Shown in pieces: positions 33,443 to 44,139 of a DNA stretch of 64,000 nt (within the stretch, counting starts at the first letter, position 1; every line of letters starts with the position of its first letter). The position numbers were made by a program, and so were the translations under genes. The notes beneath the pieces were generated by a model. The model saw only the letters and a program-made list of their open reading frames with translations. It had not been told where the DNA came from and did no database searches. The stretch comes from Selaginella moellendorffii (Eukaryota; Streptophyta; Lycopodiopsida; Selaginellales; Selaginellaceae): assembly GCF_000143415.4 (NCBI RefSeq), contig NW_003314318.1:1105394-1169393 (forward strand), read 5' to 3'.

Positions 33443-33907
33443 TCACCATGAAGCGATAGTGGGTATGTGTCTGTAACTCATTCTTGAATCTATTGTACAT
33501 CCACATGTGCACATTTCCAGACTTGCCGTTGGGCAATTCTTACAGTGCTCAAGAAAAGTTTGTAAACCCATAGAGCCATTTGTCTTGTCCAAGAAAAAGT
33601 AGCATATTGGACACCGAATGTAATAGCATTCTGTGCTTTCAAGTAGTCCTGCCATGTCAGGAGCAAGATCTTGCAAAAACATGTGGCATTGCTCTTGAAG
33701 CGCTAAAGGCAATCCCTCTCTAGTAGCAAGATCCGGAATTTCACATATAGGGAGCTCTAATTCAGCTTCACTAGAGCCCTCAGCAGAAAAAGGATTGTTA
33801 TGTAGAGGTGAAGGTGGAATGTTGGTAGAACTTGGGGATGGAGGTGGAGATTGATATGAAATGCTGGGGGGCCAAGTACGATTAGCAATGGGTCTCCTTT
33901 GAGCCAT
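33443..33907 (-). CDS. Second small zinc-finger protein of the transposon
   Basis: About 155 codons from MAQRRPIANRTW. The amino-terminal third is Pro/Ser-rich (PPSPSSTNIPPSP). Residues ~95-150 form a Cys/His cluster: IRCPICYFFLDKTNG, then FLEHCKNC, then MCTCGC. The RCPICY start matches KCPICF of the gene at the other end of the transposon, suggesting an ancient pair. It is convergent with the methyltransferase gene. No intron or interruption is seen. The upstream codons back to 33943 belong to the leader; the start with MAQ is the first ATG in good context. Confidence 0.55.
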   Translation of the reverse strand: MAQRRPIANRTWPPSISYQSPPPSPSSTNIPPSPLHNNPFSAEGSSEAELELPICEIPDLATREGLPLALQEQCHMFLQDLAPDMAGLLESTECYYIRCPICYFFLDKTNGSMGLQTFLEHCKNCPTASLEMCTCGCTIDSRMSYRHIPTIASW

Positions 33908-33990
33908 TTCAATATAAACTTCTAAGGAGCTCAAGGAGAACAAAAAACTTACAATGACTATAACTTTTCTAGATAGTTTATATACTAAGT

Positions 33991-34135
33991 TTTAGTCTTG
34001 GGAATGCGGTTTATTTATTATGACACTGACAATACTCAGATTCTTGGGAACGAGGTTTATTTATTATGACACTGACATTACTCAGATTCTTGGGAATGAG
34101 GTTTATTTATTATGACACTGACAATACTCAGATTC
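33991..34135 (+). repeat. 46-base tandem repeat, three copies
   Basis: CTTGGGAATG at 33997, 34043 and 34089 marks a constant 46-base period (core GGTTTATTTATTATGACACT). It is nearly identical between copies and lies just upstream of the minus-strand zinc-finger gene. Confidence 0.9.
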
Positions 34136-34612
34136 TTTAAATGTCAGTCTTGGAAATGGGGCTTCATAATCATAGCTTTCTTGTAAACATAAGAGCTTCT
34201 AGAATTTTAGATTATCGTGTATACACATGCTCTATCATTATGATGAATCCTACTTTGCTACACATATATTCTTTTCTACACATGCCAAATGTCTACGGAA
34301 ATAAATTGCAAGGAAATATAGACCACATTATAGTGGTAGAGCACGTTGGCACGCTACCATTCTCTCATGTGAGATTGCCTTTTAGTCTTGGAAATGTAGA
34401 TAAAGTTGATTCTTTGATGTGATATTACTTTTGAGTCTTTCGAAAGATTTTGATTTCTTTTATCATTATTTACAAACAATTCCCAAAAACTTTTAATGAG
34501 GATTCACTGCAAAATATACCTTGGTCTTATCATATGAGAGGATTGCGATATAGGCAAGCAATAGAGTTTTTAATATGAATTAATATGTAAATTACAAATG
34601 TCATAGAAAGTT

Positions 34613-34861
34613 TTATGGAGTAGATTTCTTGGTGCTTTCCGCTGTGCTGTTCATTTCTTCATTTCTCTTGCTCTGGACTGTTGTTTCATAAGTAACAGGA
34701 GCATTTTTATCAATCGTGATAGTGGTCTCCACATTCTCAGATGGGTAATAAAGACCAAGAGTGTAATATGGAGATTGTGGTAGTGAAACAAAATTAACAT
34801 TCTCACATTCCTTTGCACTACAACTCTTACTCACAGATCTTGTATTTCCCTTGCTTCCCAT
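34613..34861 (-). CDS. Small hypothetical protein near the transposon right end
   Basis: About 82 codons from MGSKGNTRSVSKS; the same frame is open upstream to 34927, where CTTTTACAG looks like a splice acceptor, so this may be a final exon. Ser/Thr/Lys-rich; no motif recognised. Coding status is uncertain. Confidence 0.25.
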   Translation of the reverse strand: MGSKGNTRSVSKSCSAKECENVNFVSLPQSPYYTLGLYYPSENVETTITIDKNAPVTYETTVQSKRNEEMNSTAESTKKSTP

Positions 34862-35149
34862 CTTCTCAAGAACCCTAAAAACTCTTTTGAATGAAGGAAT
34901 AGTATCTACAGCTGTAAAAGTATTCAAAATATTAAGTAGTCAAATCAAATATGACAGCTGTAACAGTTGTCATAATAAAATAATATAGTTTATAAAAGAT
35001 AGGTTCTCATGAACTTTGTCTTTTTTAAACAATTCAATCTTATAGAAACTTTTAACTTAGATATTTACGTATTTTAATATTTTAAAGTTTGCTAGAACCT
35101 TCATTTGTTCAATTTAGATCTCCTTTGTAATATTTCTTATTGACTATGT

Positions 35150-35210
35150 TGACTTGAGTTGACTTGTGTTGAATTGAGCTCAACTCATGAGCTCAACTCA
35201 ACTTTGGACC
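35150..35210 (-). repeat. Right terminal inverted repeat
   Basis: Read inward on the minus strand it starts GGTCCAAAGTTGAGTTGAGC and continues CATGAGTTGAGCTCAATT, parallel to the left end. The sequence just outside (35211 on) recurs at 36225, so it belongs to the flank. Confidence 0.55.
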
Positions 35211-36984
35211 ATCCCCACCATCAAGATACCTTAAGAGCCTTCTAGGACCGTAACAACCCACCACCACTAGCCCTAAAAGCTAGTCAATTCATAAGCCCTA
35301 GAATGCCATATAACCTTAGGAACCCTAGCTGCTAGGAACCCTAACCCTAGCTGCTGCCCAAGAACCCTAATTCCAAAGCATCATCTAGGGTCATCTAGAT
35401 CTCCTAGATCCCAAATCTAAATGAAGCACCACTACTAGGAGTGCTTCTTGCCATTCTTTAGATGCCAGTCGTGAAGTCAAATTGAGAAAAAGAGTGAAAA
35501 CTAAGTTGTGGGAGAGAAAAGAGGAAAGAACAAGCTTGTCCTTTGCCATAGCCACTCCGGCAAAGCGAGTGGAGGACTAGTGATGCTGGTGACATCCCTT
35601 ATCCTTGCTTTAATCACTCCCATAGCTTGGTTTCTCCCTATAATGGAAAGCCCCAAATCATAAAGTTTGCAAACCCTAGCTGCCGCCACAAATAGGGTGA
35701 GCTAGATCTCCAATCTGTGGCAAATCTTGTGCTGTTGTAGGAGGACATGATGCTCCACTACAAACTCCCCATTAAAGGAATTGAGGAAACTCCCAGCCGT
35801 TTGGGAGAAATTGCAATCCAAGTGTGGAGATGCTTCTTTTTAGAGAAGAGAGGAAAAGGAGGAAGGAGGAGATCAAGAAGTGAACTCCAAAGCAGATGTT
35901 GGAGAAGAGATGTATAAATCCCCTATGCATGTAACATCAAATCAGTTCCATTTGCCATTGGCCCCAATTGTGGTAACAATCCCTACCACTAGATCCAAAA
36001 ATCCTCCCTTCCCGATCATCTTCCAAATGAGACACCATGCATGGTCTTCCAAAAAAACTCTAAAAAGCTGGAAACCTTTTCAAGTCCTAGCCACTCTAAG
36101 TCACCCCTAAGGTAACATCTAGCTCCACCAATCCTTGACTATTATTGTCTCCATCGCGTGTTAAGGCAAGCAAGATCGCATAGATTTTAGCAAAGAACTC
36201 CATTTCTAGAGCTTTTGCAACTATCTGTCCACCGTCAAGATACCTTTCGAGCCTCCTAGGACCGCAACGACCCACCACTACCAACTCTAGAAGCCCTAGC
36301 TGCCAAGGAACCTAGCCCTAGAACAGGGCGAACCCTAACCCTAGCTGTTAAGAGCCATCAAAACCTCAAGCACTTTGTTCAATAAACGTATATGTACATT
36401 ACCTCAGTCCCAAAGGGATCAAAACAACATTAAGAGCACACTCTCAGAGAAGCTAGAGAAACTACGAGCATGAACGCACGATGATGCTTTTGGGCCATCC
36501 ACCTCCCAAGTGACTCCACCACGAAACTTGAAGCCACTTGCTATGCTCTATGACTTGCAAGACTTGCCACAGAGCACTCAACCACCAACATGCTTCTGAT
36601 GCCAAAACAGTGTCCAATCGCAATAAAACTCCAACTCGTAACTTCATTCGAGGTATGAACATCCTTTGAGCACTTTATTCGGTAAATGTATATGTTCATT
36701 CCCCATGTCCCAATGGGACTAATAGAAGAACTAGGCATGCTGCCCTCTCAATGAGCTACTCTATGTGATCCTTTTGTGTCGCAATTGGACCTAGTGTTGA
36801 AGTAGAAGTGGACATGGTTGTCTCATTTGAATCATGTCAATGTCCAAATCTCCCCCTCGAGCTGAACATAAAACAAAGTCCAGGGGCCACCACTGCCAAC
36901 GAATCTAGCCATCTACAATTTTGTTGAAGCATGGGAGCCACTTGGACCTCCATTCCTCTAGCTGCCTTGGTTTCACCTGCTCGA
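35211..36984. repeat. Diverged tandem repeat debris
   Basis: 35216-35360 and 36225-36350 are two copies of one sequence (CAAGATACCTT..GAGCCT.CTAGGACCG.AAC.ACCCACCA, then CCCTAGCTGC). 36365-36420 and 36660-36720 are also related to one another (CACTTTRTTCRRTAAAYGTATATG). No gene can be supported; the CCCTAA words are too few for telomeric sequence. Confidence 0.45.
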
Positions 36985-37108
36985 GCACTTTGTTCAGGGT
37001 TCCACTCCCACTATCAATTTTCCAAGTCGGAGTTTTATGTCTAAACATATTAAACTTTCACTTCAACCACTACCATATGGCACCCTTTCAGCTCCACTTT
37101 GGGGCTTA
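36985..37108 (-). repeat. Terminal fragment of a family C LTR
   Basis: GCACTTTGTTCAGGGTTCCA through CTTTGGGGCTTAGGGATTTG to GTCTCAT, the same terminal text as 10970-11121. Confidence 0.6.
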
Positions 37109-37129
37109 GGGATTTGTGTCTCATAGATT

Positions 37130-37760
37130 GACACTTAACTTGCAAAATCTCCAACTCGTTTCCAAAGCTATCTCCATAATAATCAAAAATTTTATCATAA
37201 TCCAAAATTCATTTGAGCTCATAAACTCAATCTTTGAACATTCTCCAATAACCAAACTATATCATCTATATCTATTTAATCAATGTTATAATCACACTCA
37301 ATATCAATGGGAGATGGTAAAATACCAAGAATAATCACATTCTATAAAAGCTGGAGATTACAATACTCCAAAGACAAATGTAACACTAATATGATCACAC
37401 CCTATAACACTAAGCTCCATCAATAGAGCAATATTAATAGCCTCAAGTGTTGGTATGGTATAGCGGAAAAAAGGAATGTAATAAAGATCAAAAGAAAAAA
37501 ATACATCTTAGCACAGTGATAGGTAGAATTTTAAATTTGGCAAAAAGCTAATACAAATATAAATCCAGAAAAAAGAAAGGAATGAAACAAAAATATAATC
37601 CTAAACACTAGAGTAAAGCACTTCTAAAATGCTTTACCCTCTAAGGACAAATTACAATACCTATTATCTCCACTAATACAAGTGTTCAATATATGGAAAT
37701 AGGTACATTAATTGAGGTTTAGACCCTGTTTATATATAATAATGGATGGACCAAAATTCA
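37130..37760. repeat. Interspersed repeat (family D)
   Basis: Related to 58560-59380, sharing landmarks such as ATAGC(G/A)GAAAAA, the GGCAAAAAG-TAA-ACAAAT block and ACACTRRAGTAAAGCACT. It has no coding capacity. Confidence 0.5.
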
Positions 37761-38906
37761 ATCTCAAATGAACGGTTCATATGTTATAGTACTATAATTA
37801 GCATATTAAGGAAGGGTTATATATATATTTTGTGCGTATGTATGTATATATATATTTATAGACCTTACAAAAAGTGTTATAGAATTTTAGTTATTAGATA
37901 AAATATTAACTATCTACAATTTTCTAATTAAGTTTTCTCAATTTGGTGTAATATATGATGGATTCTTTTAATGCACTTTAGTATACATAATAGCTTTCTT
38001 GAATTCTTGCATCATAGGTCTTATTCCAAAACCATTAAGATTTATGTAAATCCAAATCTAAAATTTAGAAATTATTTAGTTACAAAAATATTTCAATAAA
38101 AGTGTTGTCATATTCAGAACTGAAACAATTCATATATGTAAATAAAGAAGGATATGTAATAAATATTGTTTAACTTTAAATATATCAACATCTTAATTGT
38201 AACATTTCATTATGGATAAATTTTTTATAAATTACCAGATCACCTATTGTTTTACTAGCAGTAAGTTTTTTTATGTGGTTTTCCAAATTTTAACTATATT
38301 AAACTATAATGTGAGAACTTCCAATATGAAAAATTACAGAGGAAAATTTTTTTACCATGTTTCACTGTATAAATGTTTATGTAATAATTTTCTTAAAATA
38401 TTTAATAACCACTTGCTAATCTATATGAGTTATTAAAACTTATGTAAAATAATTATATTATGGATGTGCTAGAGTAATATTTCTTAAATATATTAAATAA
38501 TTTGCTACTTGTTGCATGTAGCAACACTTGGTTTGCTCAATAGTAGTGTTATTATTACTTATTAATCCAATTGATCAAATAAAAGTTTATAATTATAAAC
38601 ATGTTCATAATTTATAAACACAAGATTAATCTTATTGCATATCAACCATTAGATGGTAGAATAAAAAAGAATATACAAGAAAGTGTTTAAGAAAGTTTAT
38701 AAATTAAAAACATGTTTATAAATTATAAATACAAGATTAATCTAAATGAATAACCATCATTAAATGGTAAAATATTTTAGAATATTTAAACATATTCTAA
38801 ATATATTCACTACCATTTGACCAAAAAACCATAGAAAAATCTGACAGGAAAACCCATAAATTTGAGCCAAAATGAATAGGGTTAGGGTTCTTAATTTACT
38901 AGAAAG
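37761..38906. other. AT-rich stretch without genes
   Basis: Very AT-rich, with TATATA runs near 37820-37860 and a short local repeat (AAGTTTATAAATTAAAAACATGTTTATAA near 38590 and 38695). No frame or motif of interest. The last 100 bases would be the upstream region of the gene at 38907. Confidence 0.4.
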
Positions 38907-39950
38907 ATGCTTGCCCCGAGAGCTAGCACGATGCGAAGGATCTTGTGTGAACTCGTGGTAGCGGCATGGTGCACGGCAATCTCTGTGCCCGGGCACTCCA
39001 GGGCTGCTTGCATTTCTCTTTTCGGTGAAATCTTGGGAGCATTTGTTCAGAGTGTCATGGATTCGAATGTGCGCAGAGGAATCACAGATTACTACTTCGT
39101 CTTGTGCTTGATAGATGTTCTAGGGCGGTCCAAGCACCTCCACAAGTCGAAGGAGCTTGTCGCCACGATGCTGCCAGGGCTGGCAAGGTCCTTTTGTAGT
39201 CGCAAGCCAATCGAGAGAGGGACTATAGGCATTGCCATGAAGTGCGAGGATCCTTCTGGTTTTGTCGTGTTTTTCGATAGCTTGACGACGACAGAGTGTG
39301 AAGATGAGGAAGTATGGAGAGAATCACGGGGTTTCAAGATAGTGGAGATCTGTGAAAATCCAAGGCTCATGCTGGGCGCGGCAGGGAACGTTAAGGAGCG
39401 CGACATCATGGCGAAGCTTTTGAAGATCAAGGCAAAAGAAGAAGAATTTGGGCTGGAGGAAGCAGCAGAATTTTTGAAGTGCCAAGCGGATGTTGCCCAA
39501 AGCGTCATCACAGGATACCTGGCATCTTTCTTCATATACAACGACTCGGAGCTTTTCATGGTGCGTGATCTTGGCGCTGGATTTCAAGTTTACAAATTGA
39601 GCAGTGAGAATCCCATCCTTGCTATAGGGAGTGGGAGTGTACCAGCCAGGAGGATTCTGGAGAACCCGGTGGAGGGGCAGAGAGGTACAACATTAGAGGA
39701 GGTCATCGATCTAGGACTGGATGGCATTGCGGAGGCCTGCAGCAGAGACAGATTTTGTGGTGGAGAGATGCTTCTGGTTGATGCGAGCAAGAGTGTACTC
39801 ACCAAGAAGAGAAGATTCCTCAAGGCTATGCGACGATTGATGAAGGTTAACTTCTCCCACCAGTATAAGCGGAGAAACGAGGAGCGACTGAAAGTCGATC
39901 TAGAATTGGTGTTCGTGCGCGAGTGGTCAGTTCAGGCTCGTCAAGAATAG
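38907..39950 (+). CDS. Divergent proteasome beta5-like protein, intronless
   Basis: 347 codons, no introns. From residue ~105 it follows the proteasome beta5 fold: R-G-T106 (cleavage Gly and nucleophile Thr1), FFDSLTT (Asp17), GFKIVEI (Lys33), NPRLMLGAAG (beta5 has NPYLLGTMAG), LAIGSGSVPA (Ser129), TTLEEVIDLGLDGI and CSRDRFCGGEMLLV (Asp166; Ser169 replaced by Cys). The usual family has 260-290 residues; here the leader before Thr is ~105 residues and the C-terminus is a basic extension. Beta5 makes the chymotrypsin-like cut of the 20S core. This copy looks like a diverged retrocopy, perhaps still coding since the long frame and the catalytic triad survive. Confidence 0.65.
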   Translation: MLAPRASTMRRILCELVVAAWCTAISVPGHSRAACISLFGEILGAFVQSVMDSNVRRGITDYYFVLCLIDVLGRSKHLHKSKELVATMLPGLARSFCSRKPIERGTIGIAMKCEDPSGFVVFFDSLTTTECEDEEVWRESRGFKIVEICENPRLMLGAAGNVKERDIMAKLLKIKAKEEEFGLEEAAEFLKCQADVAQSVITGYLASFFIYNDSELFMVRDLGAGFQVYKLSSENPILAIGSGSVPARRILENPVEGQRGTTLEEVIDLGLDGIAEACSRDRFCGGEMLLVDASKSVLTKKRRFLKAMRRLMKVNFSHQYKRRNEERLKVDLELVFVREWSVQARQE

Positions 39951-41979
39951 AGACACAGGCTTGTTGAAATACAACAGATGTTAATTCTGGCTTTCTTTCT
40001 ACATCCTCAATGACAAACTACTTGCACTGAACAACTGAACCTGTGCCAGCTCCTAACGATCTAGTTCGAGAGTGATACTGTGCACGAAAGCCTGGACGAC
40101 ACCCAAGGACTCGTATATCTGAACTCCTTCATCGCGTATTCCGGGGGAAGCAAGCAGCGGCCTGACTCTTACAGGTCCCAAGGTCCACTCCATGGCAGGA
40201 TTTTCCATCCTCTCTCCTACAAACCAAACATCCCAGCAATACATGCCTCCTCTAAAACTGGAATTGCACTGCTTGAGCTAACTCAGGACGAAGACGATGA
40301 CGCTGCTGCGTTGAGATTAGCGCGCGAAAAGAAAGCAGTCGACGGGATTTCAAAGTGCCAGCATTTATGTAGGCTATTTATTTTTCGTGTTTTCGCTTTT
40401 AGCCGTGCTAATTGTGTTGGTAACCAAGCTATGGACAATCAGACCATTGTACGAGAGCAGTTGTCCTTCACTCATTTGACCCCATTTACGTCGCTTGATA
40501 ACAAGTAAGCCGATCCGCTTCACCATAGTATGTTTACCTTATCGTCACCATAGTATGTTTACCTTATCGAGAGCTGGTCTCTCGCGCTACCACCTCCGAA
40601 AACCTGTACCCCCGACACTCGGCCAGAATTGCTGGCTGTCTAAGCTCGATATGTCCGTCTGGGCCGTGAACAGGGTCTGGAATTACGAGGAGAAGGAGAA
40701 CTGTGCTCGAGCTCATTCACGAAATGAAGTTTTGAAACGCGCTTGCATTTTGTTTTATGCTGCTGAGAATCTGTTTAGGCGATGGGTTTATAATATGCAG
40801 AAGCTGACCACTTGCGGCCACATATCCTGCAATGCAACGCAACTACAAGCTGCTATTGTCCTTGGCACGGTCTCTTGAGCTTCAAAGTGCCAAGCCGCTC
40901 ACTGCAAGTCTGGGTCAAACCAAGCGGCGAGGATGCCTCCGACGAGGGAGCGCTGAGGACGAGTTACTACCATCTTGCTTCTCACCGTGCCGAAACATCC
41001 TGTTGAGCTTTCTGGTTCGGGCTAAGTGACGGAACTACCAGTAGCAATTGAGACGGAAAAATCAGGCTGCCTGTAGGACTCTTGCTGGAAGAGAAGTCCG
41101 CCCGCAAGGTTCGAAGGCGGCTGACTTGAACATGTCACACAAGCTATAGGTATTACAGGAAAATGCCAACTGTCGAGGTATTATGCAGTGTTTGCTCTTA
41201 AGAGCACAGCCTTGCGTTGCAAATGTATTAACTTGATCGAGAGAAAGAACGCTTAACACCTTGCATGAAAGCCAGGAGGACGATACCATCCAAGGACTCG
41301 TTCATCTGCTGGAAGAGCTCGATTAAGTGAGCTAGTCTATTTCACCGTCATCTGGCGTGATTCATGTCCTCCAAAGCTTTTATTTTCGAGCGAAAATACA
41401 AAGGCAATAACCTGCAACAAAGTTCAGAACGTGAGCAGTCGCCACCTCTGTTGGTTATCACACCTCGAGTGCTATAGAGCCGATTACAAGATTTGTTCTC
41501 TGCAGAGCAGCAAAACTCTCGTTAGCCTAGTTGTGACGTAAATCCATGGTAACTAGATTGAAAGAATGTGAAAATTAATAAGACAAGCTGATACCGGCAT
41601 GATTGTCAAAGCCAGAAACCGTCTTCCTTGCATCGAAGAATGACCTTAAGTTTGCATTCTCCGCTTGCGACAATTAGCAAGACTTGCCTTGGGCTCGCTC
41701 CTTCCATTGCCCCAGGTTTTAGGCAGGGAGAGCCATGGATCCTGGGTTACAAGAAGCTGCAGATGCACAACAGCGGATGCGAGGAGGGAGGTGGAGATTT
41801 ACAGGCAAGAGATGATACGGACCAGGGGCGAGAAAGAAAGTTCGACATGCACTACTGGAGGAAAACGCCACGTTCTCTTCGATGGCTGCAGCCGACGACT
41901 ATGACACCATTCCAGCGCCAGTCATTCCCGTTTTTTTACCGTTCTCAATTGTTGTGCGGACTGGCCCTCTTCAACGTGT
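39951..41979. other. No supportable gene
   Basis: GC-balanced, formerly genic texture. 40075-40120 and 41262-41310 share a sequence (GCA-GAAAGCC-GGA-GAC, CCAAGGACTCGT), so there is a local duplication. A tandem 'CACCATAGTATGTTTACCTTATCG' lies at 40522 and 40545. Frames of 60-140 codons exist on both strands but none has a recognisable domain. Confidence 0.35.
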
Positions 41980-42374
41980 ATGTCGTCTAAGGATCTTGTT
42001 CATCCATGGGACATGGATCGTGTTCTAAATTGGTGCAATGGTTTGGTTCCGAATTGTAACTTAGGGTTAGGGCTAGTGAGCATGGACGCGGAGGTTGTGC
42101 GTGGGATGCTGAGGCGCATAGGCCAGGAATACGTGGTGGATTTCACATTTGGGGAGAGTATGGTCCATGATCCGGTCACAGAGAGGGATTATTTCCCGCT
42201 GATCATGAGTCCTAAGGATTTTGGCGATGGATTTACCATGACTGGGGGGAGATTTTACCCCGCAGATGAAGAGGGCGTGCGTTGCACTGCAGTAGTACTA
42301 GATGATGCTGAGGATGCTGAGAGGAACCAGTATATGTTTTCCAATGTGCAGAAGGTAGTGTCATTGGTCCTATT
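41980..42374 (+). CDS. Unknown protein, cut by an assembly gap
   Basis: ATG at 41980; 131 codons run into the 100-N gap at 42375. Contains RMLRRIGQEYVVDF..., DPVTERDYFPLIM and an acidic LDDAEDAERNQY. The D-P-V-T-x-R word resembles F-box-associated domains, but this is too weak for a call. The sequence after the gap is not obviously its continuation. No intron is seen. Confidence 0.4.
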
Positions 42375-42474
42375 NNNNNNNNNNNNNNNNNNNNNNNNNN
42401 NNNNNNNNNNNNNNNNNNNNNNNNNNNNNNNNNNNNNNNNNNNNNNNNNNNNNNNNNNNNNNNNNNNNNNNNNN
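42375..42474. other. Assembly gap (100 N)
   Basis: A placeholder-sized gap that truncates the unknown frame beginning at 41980. 42475-42940 after it holds no gene I can identify. Confidence 0.95.
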
Positions 42475-42939
42475 CAGCTTTTGTGCCTCGCTGCCACTCC
42501 TTGCTTTCTCCCGGATCCTCTCGCCATGCTCTCTACACCACTCTCGCCACTCAGGAACCACACTCGACAGCAACCCCACCAATTTTCTCCTCGCCTCTGA
42601 GTTGGCAGCTGCTCATCCCCTGTTCCTGCAAGAGCTCCTCCGCTGGACCCTCCAAAGCTTGCTCCTAGTAAGCCCATAGCATCACGTGAGCTTCCTTGTC
42701 TAGAAACTCCATTGCCAATAGGACCTTGTTAAGGGTGGGATATATTACAAAATTGTCAAATTATGTACATATGTATATGTTCTTTTAGCAAAATATAAAT
42801 CCCAATTCAGTATATACTTTATCACAACTAAAGCCTGAAATGCAAGATTGGGAGAGGCGAAGTAGATTACTCTTCTATTAGGCAAAACTGGCTTGTAACG
42901 TTTTTTTTCCAAATTTATTGATTTTATTACGCTTTCTGG

Positions 42940-43075
42940 CTTTTTCGATAAGAGGATTCAGAATTCCGAAATCAAGCGCGTCATACAATCTCTGAACACC
43001 CTCAACATGAGCCACGGCTGTGCAGAGAGGCACTTTCCCCTTGGTTAAAGAGAGCTCAATATGCTACACGTTTAG
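42940..43075 (+). pseudogene. 3' fragment of kinase-like gene (copy D)
   Basis: The bases around ACAATCTCTGAACACCCTCAACATGAGCCACGGC match 44850-44900 of copy B (CAATCTCTCAAATCCATCCA...CATGAGCCACGGC), as does AAAGAGAGCTCAATAYGCT at the end. Only the tail survives; upstream is other sequence and a gap. Its tail-to-tail position against copy C repeats the arrangement of copies B and A. Confidence 0.6.
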
Positions 43076-43086
43076 ATCAATTTCTA

Positions 43087-44111
43087 GATCTTACATACAA
43101 TTAGTTTGATCTACAAACTGGGATTTCTTTTAGATCTGCACAAACGAAATGCAACAGACCATCCGCATCACCATCGCTGCCAAAGAAACACGCTGCTTCA
43201 AGGTCGATCCACATAACTTTGCCACCTTCTCCAACGATGATGTTGGAGGACTCAACTCGACCGTGAGTCGCATTTGCCCTGTGTATTACGCTCAAGGCAG
43301 ACTTTGCTGCGGTGGGATAACTATCCTTGTAGAGCTCCTCATAATTTTTGTCGATGCTCGTTCCTCCAATGTCTTGCATGATGGTAAGCCAGATCCTGCC
43401 ATCGAGGAAACCAAACGCATCCTGCAGGCTTTTCAATCTTGCCATCACCCACACTTCACATACCATCTTTCACAGCTTGTCGGGAGCCTTGCACACATCC
43501 ACTGATTTATAGACAGCCTTTTCGCCTTTGAATCTCCCCCGAAAGACCGAGACTTGTTCACCAGACTGAATCCGACACCAGCTCGAGAGCTTCAAATCCG
43601 AGAGCTGTAGCGTTACAATGTCCTCGATATCTCTGAAGCTAAAGTTCATAGATCTGCAAAGTTCTGTCAGCTACGTGCGCAGATCCACAGCCTGTTCCTT
43701 GTGGATCCTGGAGCGAGCATTGACAGTGTTGGGTCCAGCTGAGCTGTACTTGATTCGTTTTCTGCGTGGAAAAGGCTGGTCCAAATTCTGCTGTGGGAGA
43801 GGCAGACTTGACTCCTGAAACATGAGGTGCATCAAGAAGAGAGCTTCGAAAAAAGTGGGAGATCCTGCGTCTTGTGGTGGTGAATTCATATCAAAGACGA
43901 CGTGATCAGACACCTGGAAAACGTCCTCCTCGCGGCTCATCCTGCAAAACAATACGCGCTTCATGCTTGTAACACAAGCATACCCCGATGGGGTGCTTCC
44001 ATGTCCACGTTTGTAGTATAAATAACCAGCCACTCGAGAAAATATCTTGTGGGCATCACCCGAAACTGTCAGACCCTGCAGCATCACGTCTGGAATTCGC
44101 TGCTTGCTCAC
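43087..44111 (-). pseudogene. Kinase-like gene copy C, degenerate
   Basis: The 5' part (44111-43671) matches copy A (VAGYLYY.., CVTSMKRVLFCRM, PTFFEALFLMHLMFQ). The 3' part (43466-43101) keeps the second half of a kinase-like fold: SALSVIHRANATHGRVESSNIIV, then KVMWIDLEAACF, corresponding to the catalytic loop and the D-F-G-like strand, without canonical HRD or DFG. The frame changes several times between 43.47 and 43.67 kb. The first part resembles the 'restriction-endonuclease-like plus kinase' layout of Crinkler-type proteins; that is a weak inference. Confidence 0.5.
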
Positions 44112-44139
44112 TGAGGGACGGCAATCAGCGAGATGGGCC

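Larger units (their letters stand above)
21397..35210. mobile_element. ~13.8 kb Mutator-like composite DNA transposon
   Basis: Bounded by degenerate inverted repeats (21397-21455 and 35150-35210) sharing GG-CCA-A-TTGAG and two copies of the GAGCTCA-CGAGTTGAG word. Inside are a CPxC zinc-finger gene (+), a MULE-type transposase gene (-), a ParB/methyltransferase gene (+), a second CPxC zinc-finger gene (-) and a small hypothetical frame (-). Outside the two ends the sequence changes to unrelated repeats (integrase remnant on the left, a 'ccaccatcaagatacc' repeat on the right). I see no clear 8-10 bp target duplication, so ends and unity of the element are inferred. Stop codons in two genes suggest this copy is dead. 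Confidence 0.6.

Noticed and set aside
40080..40508. 142-codon plus-strand frame after the proteasome-like gene
   Set aside because: No domain, overlaps other frames, and part of it lies in a local duplication; coding support is absent.
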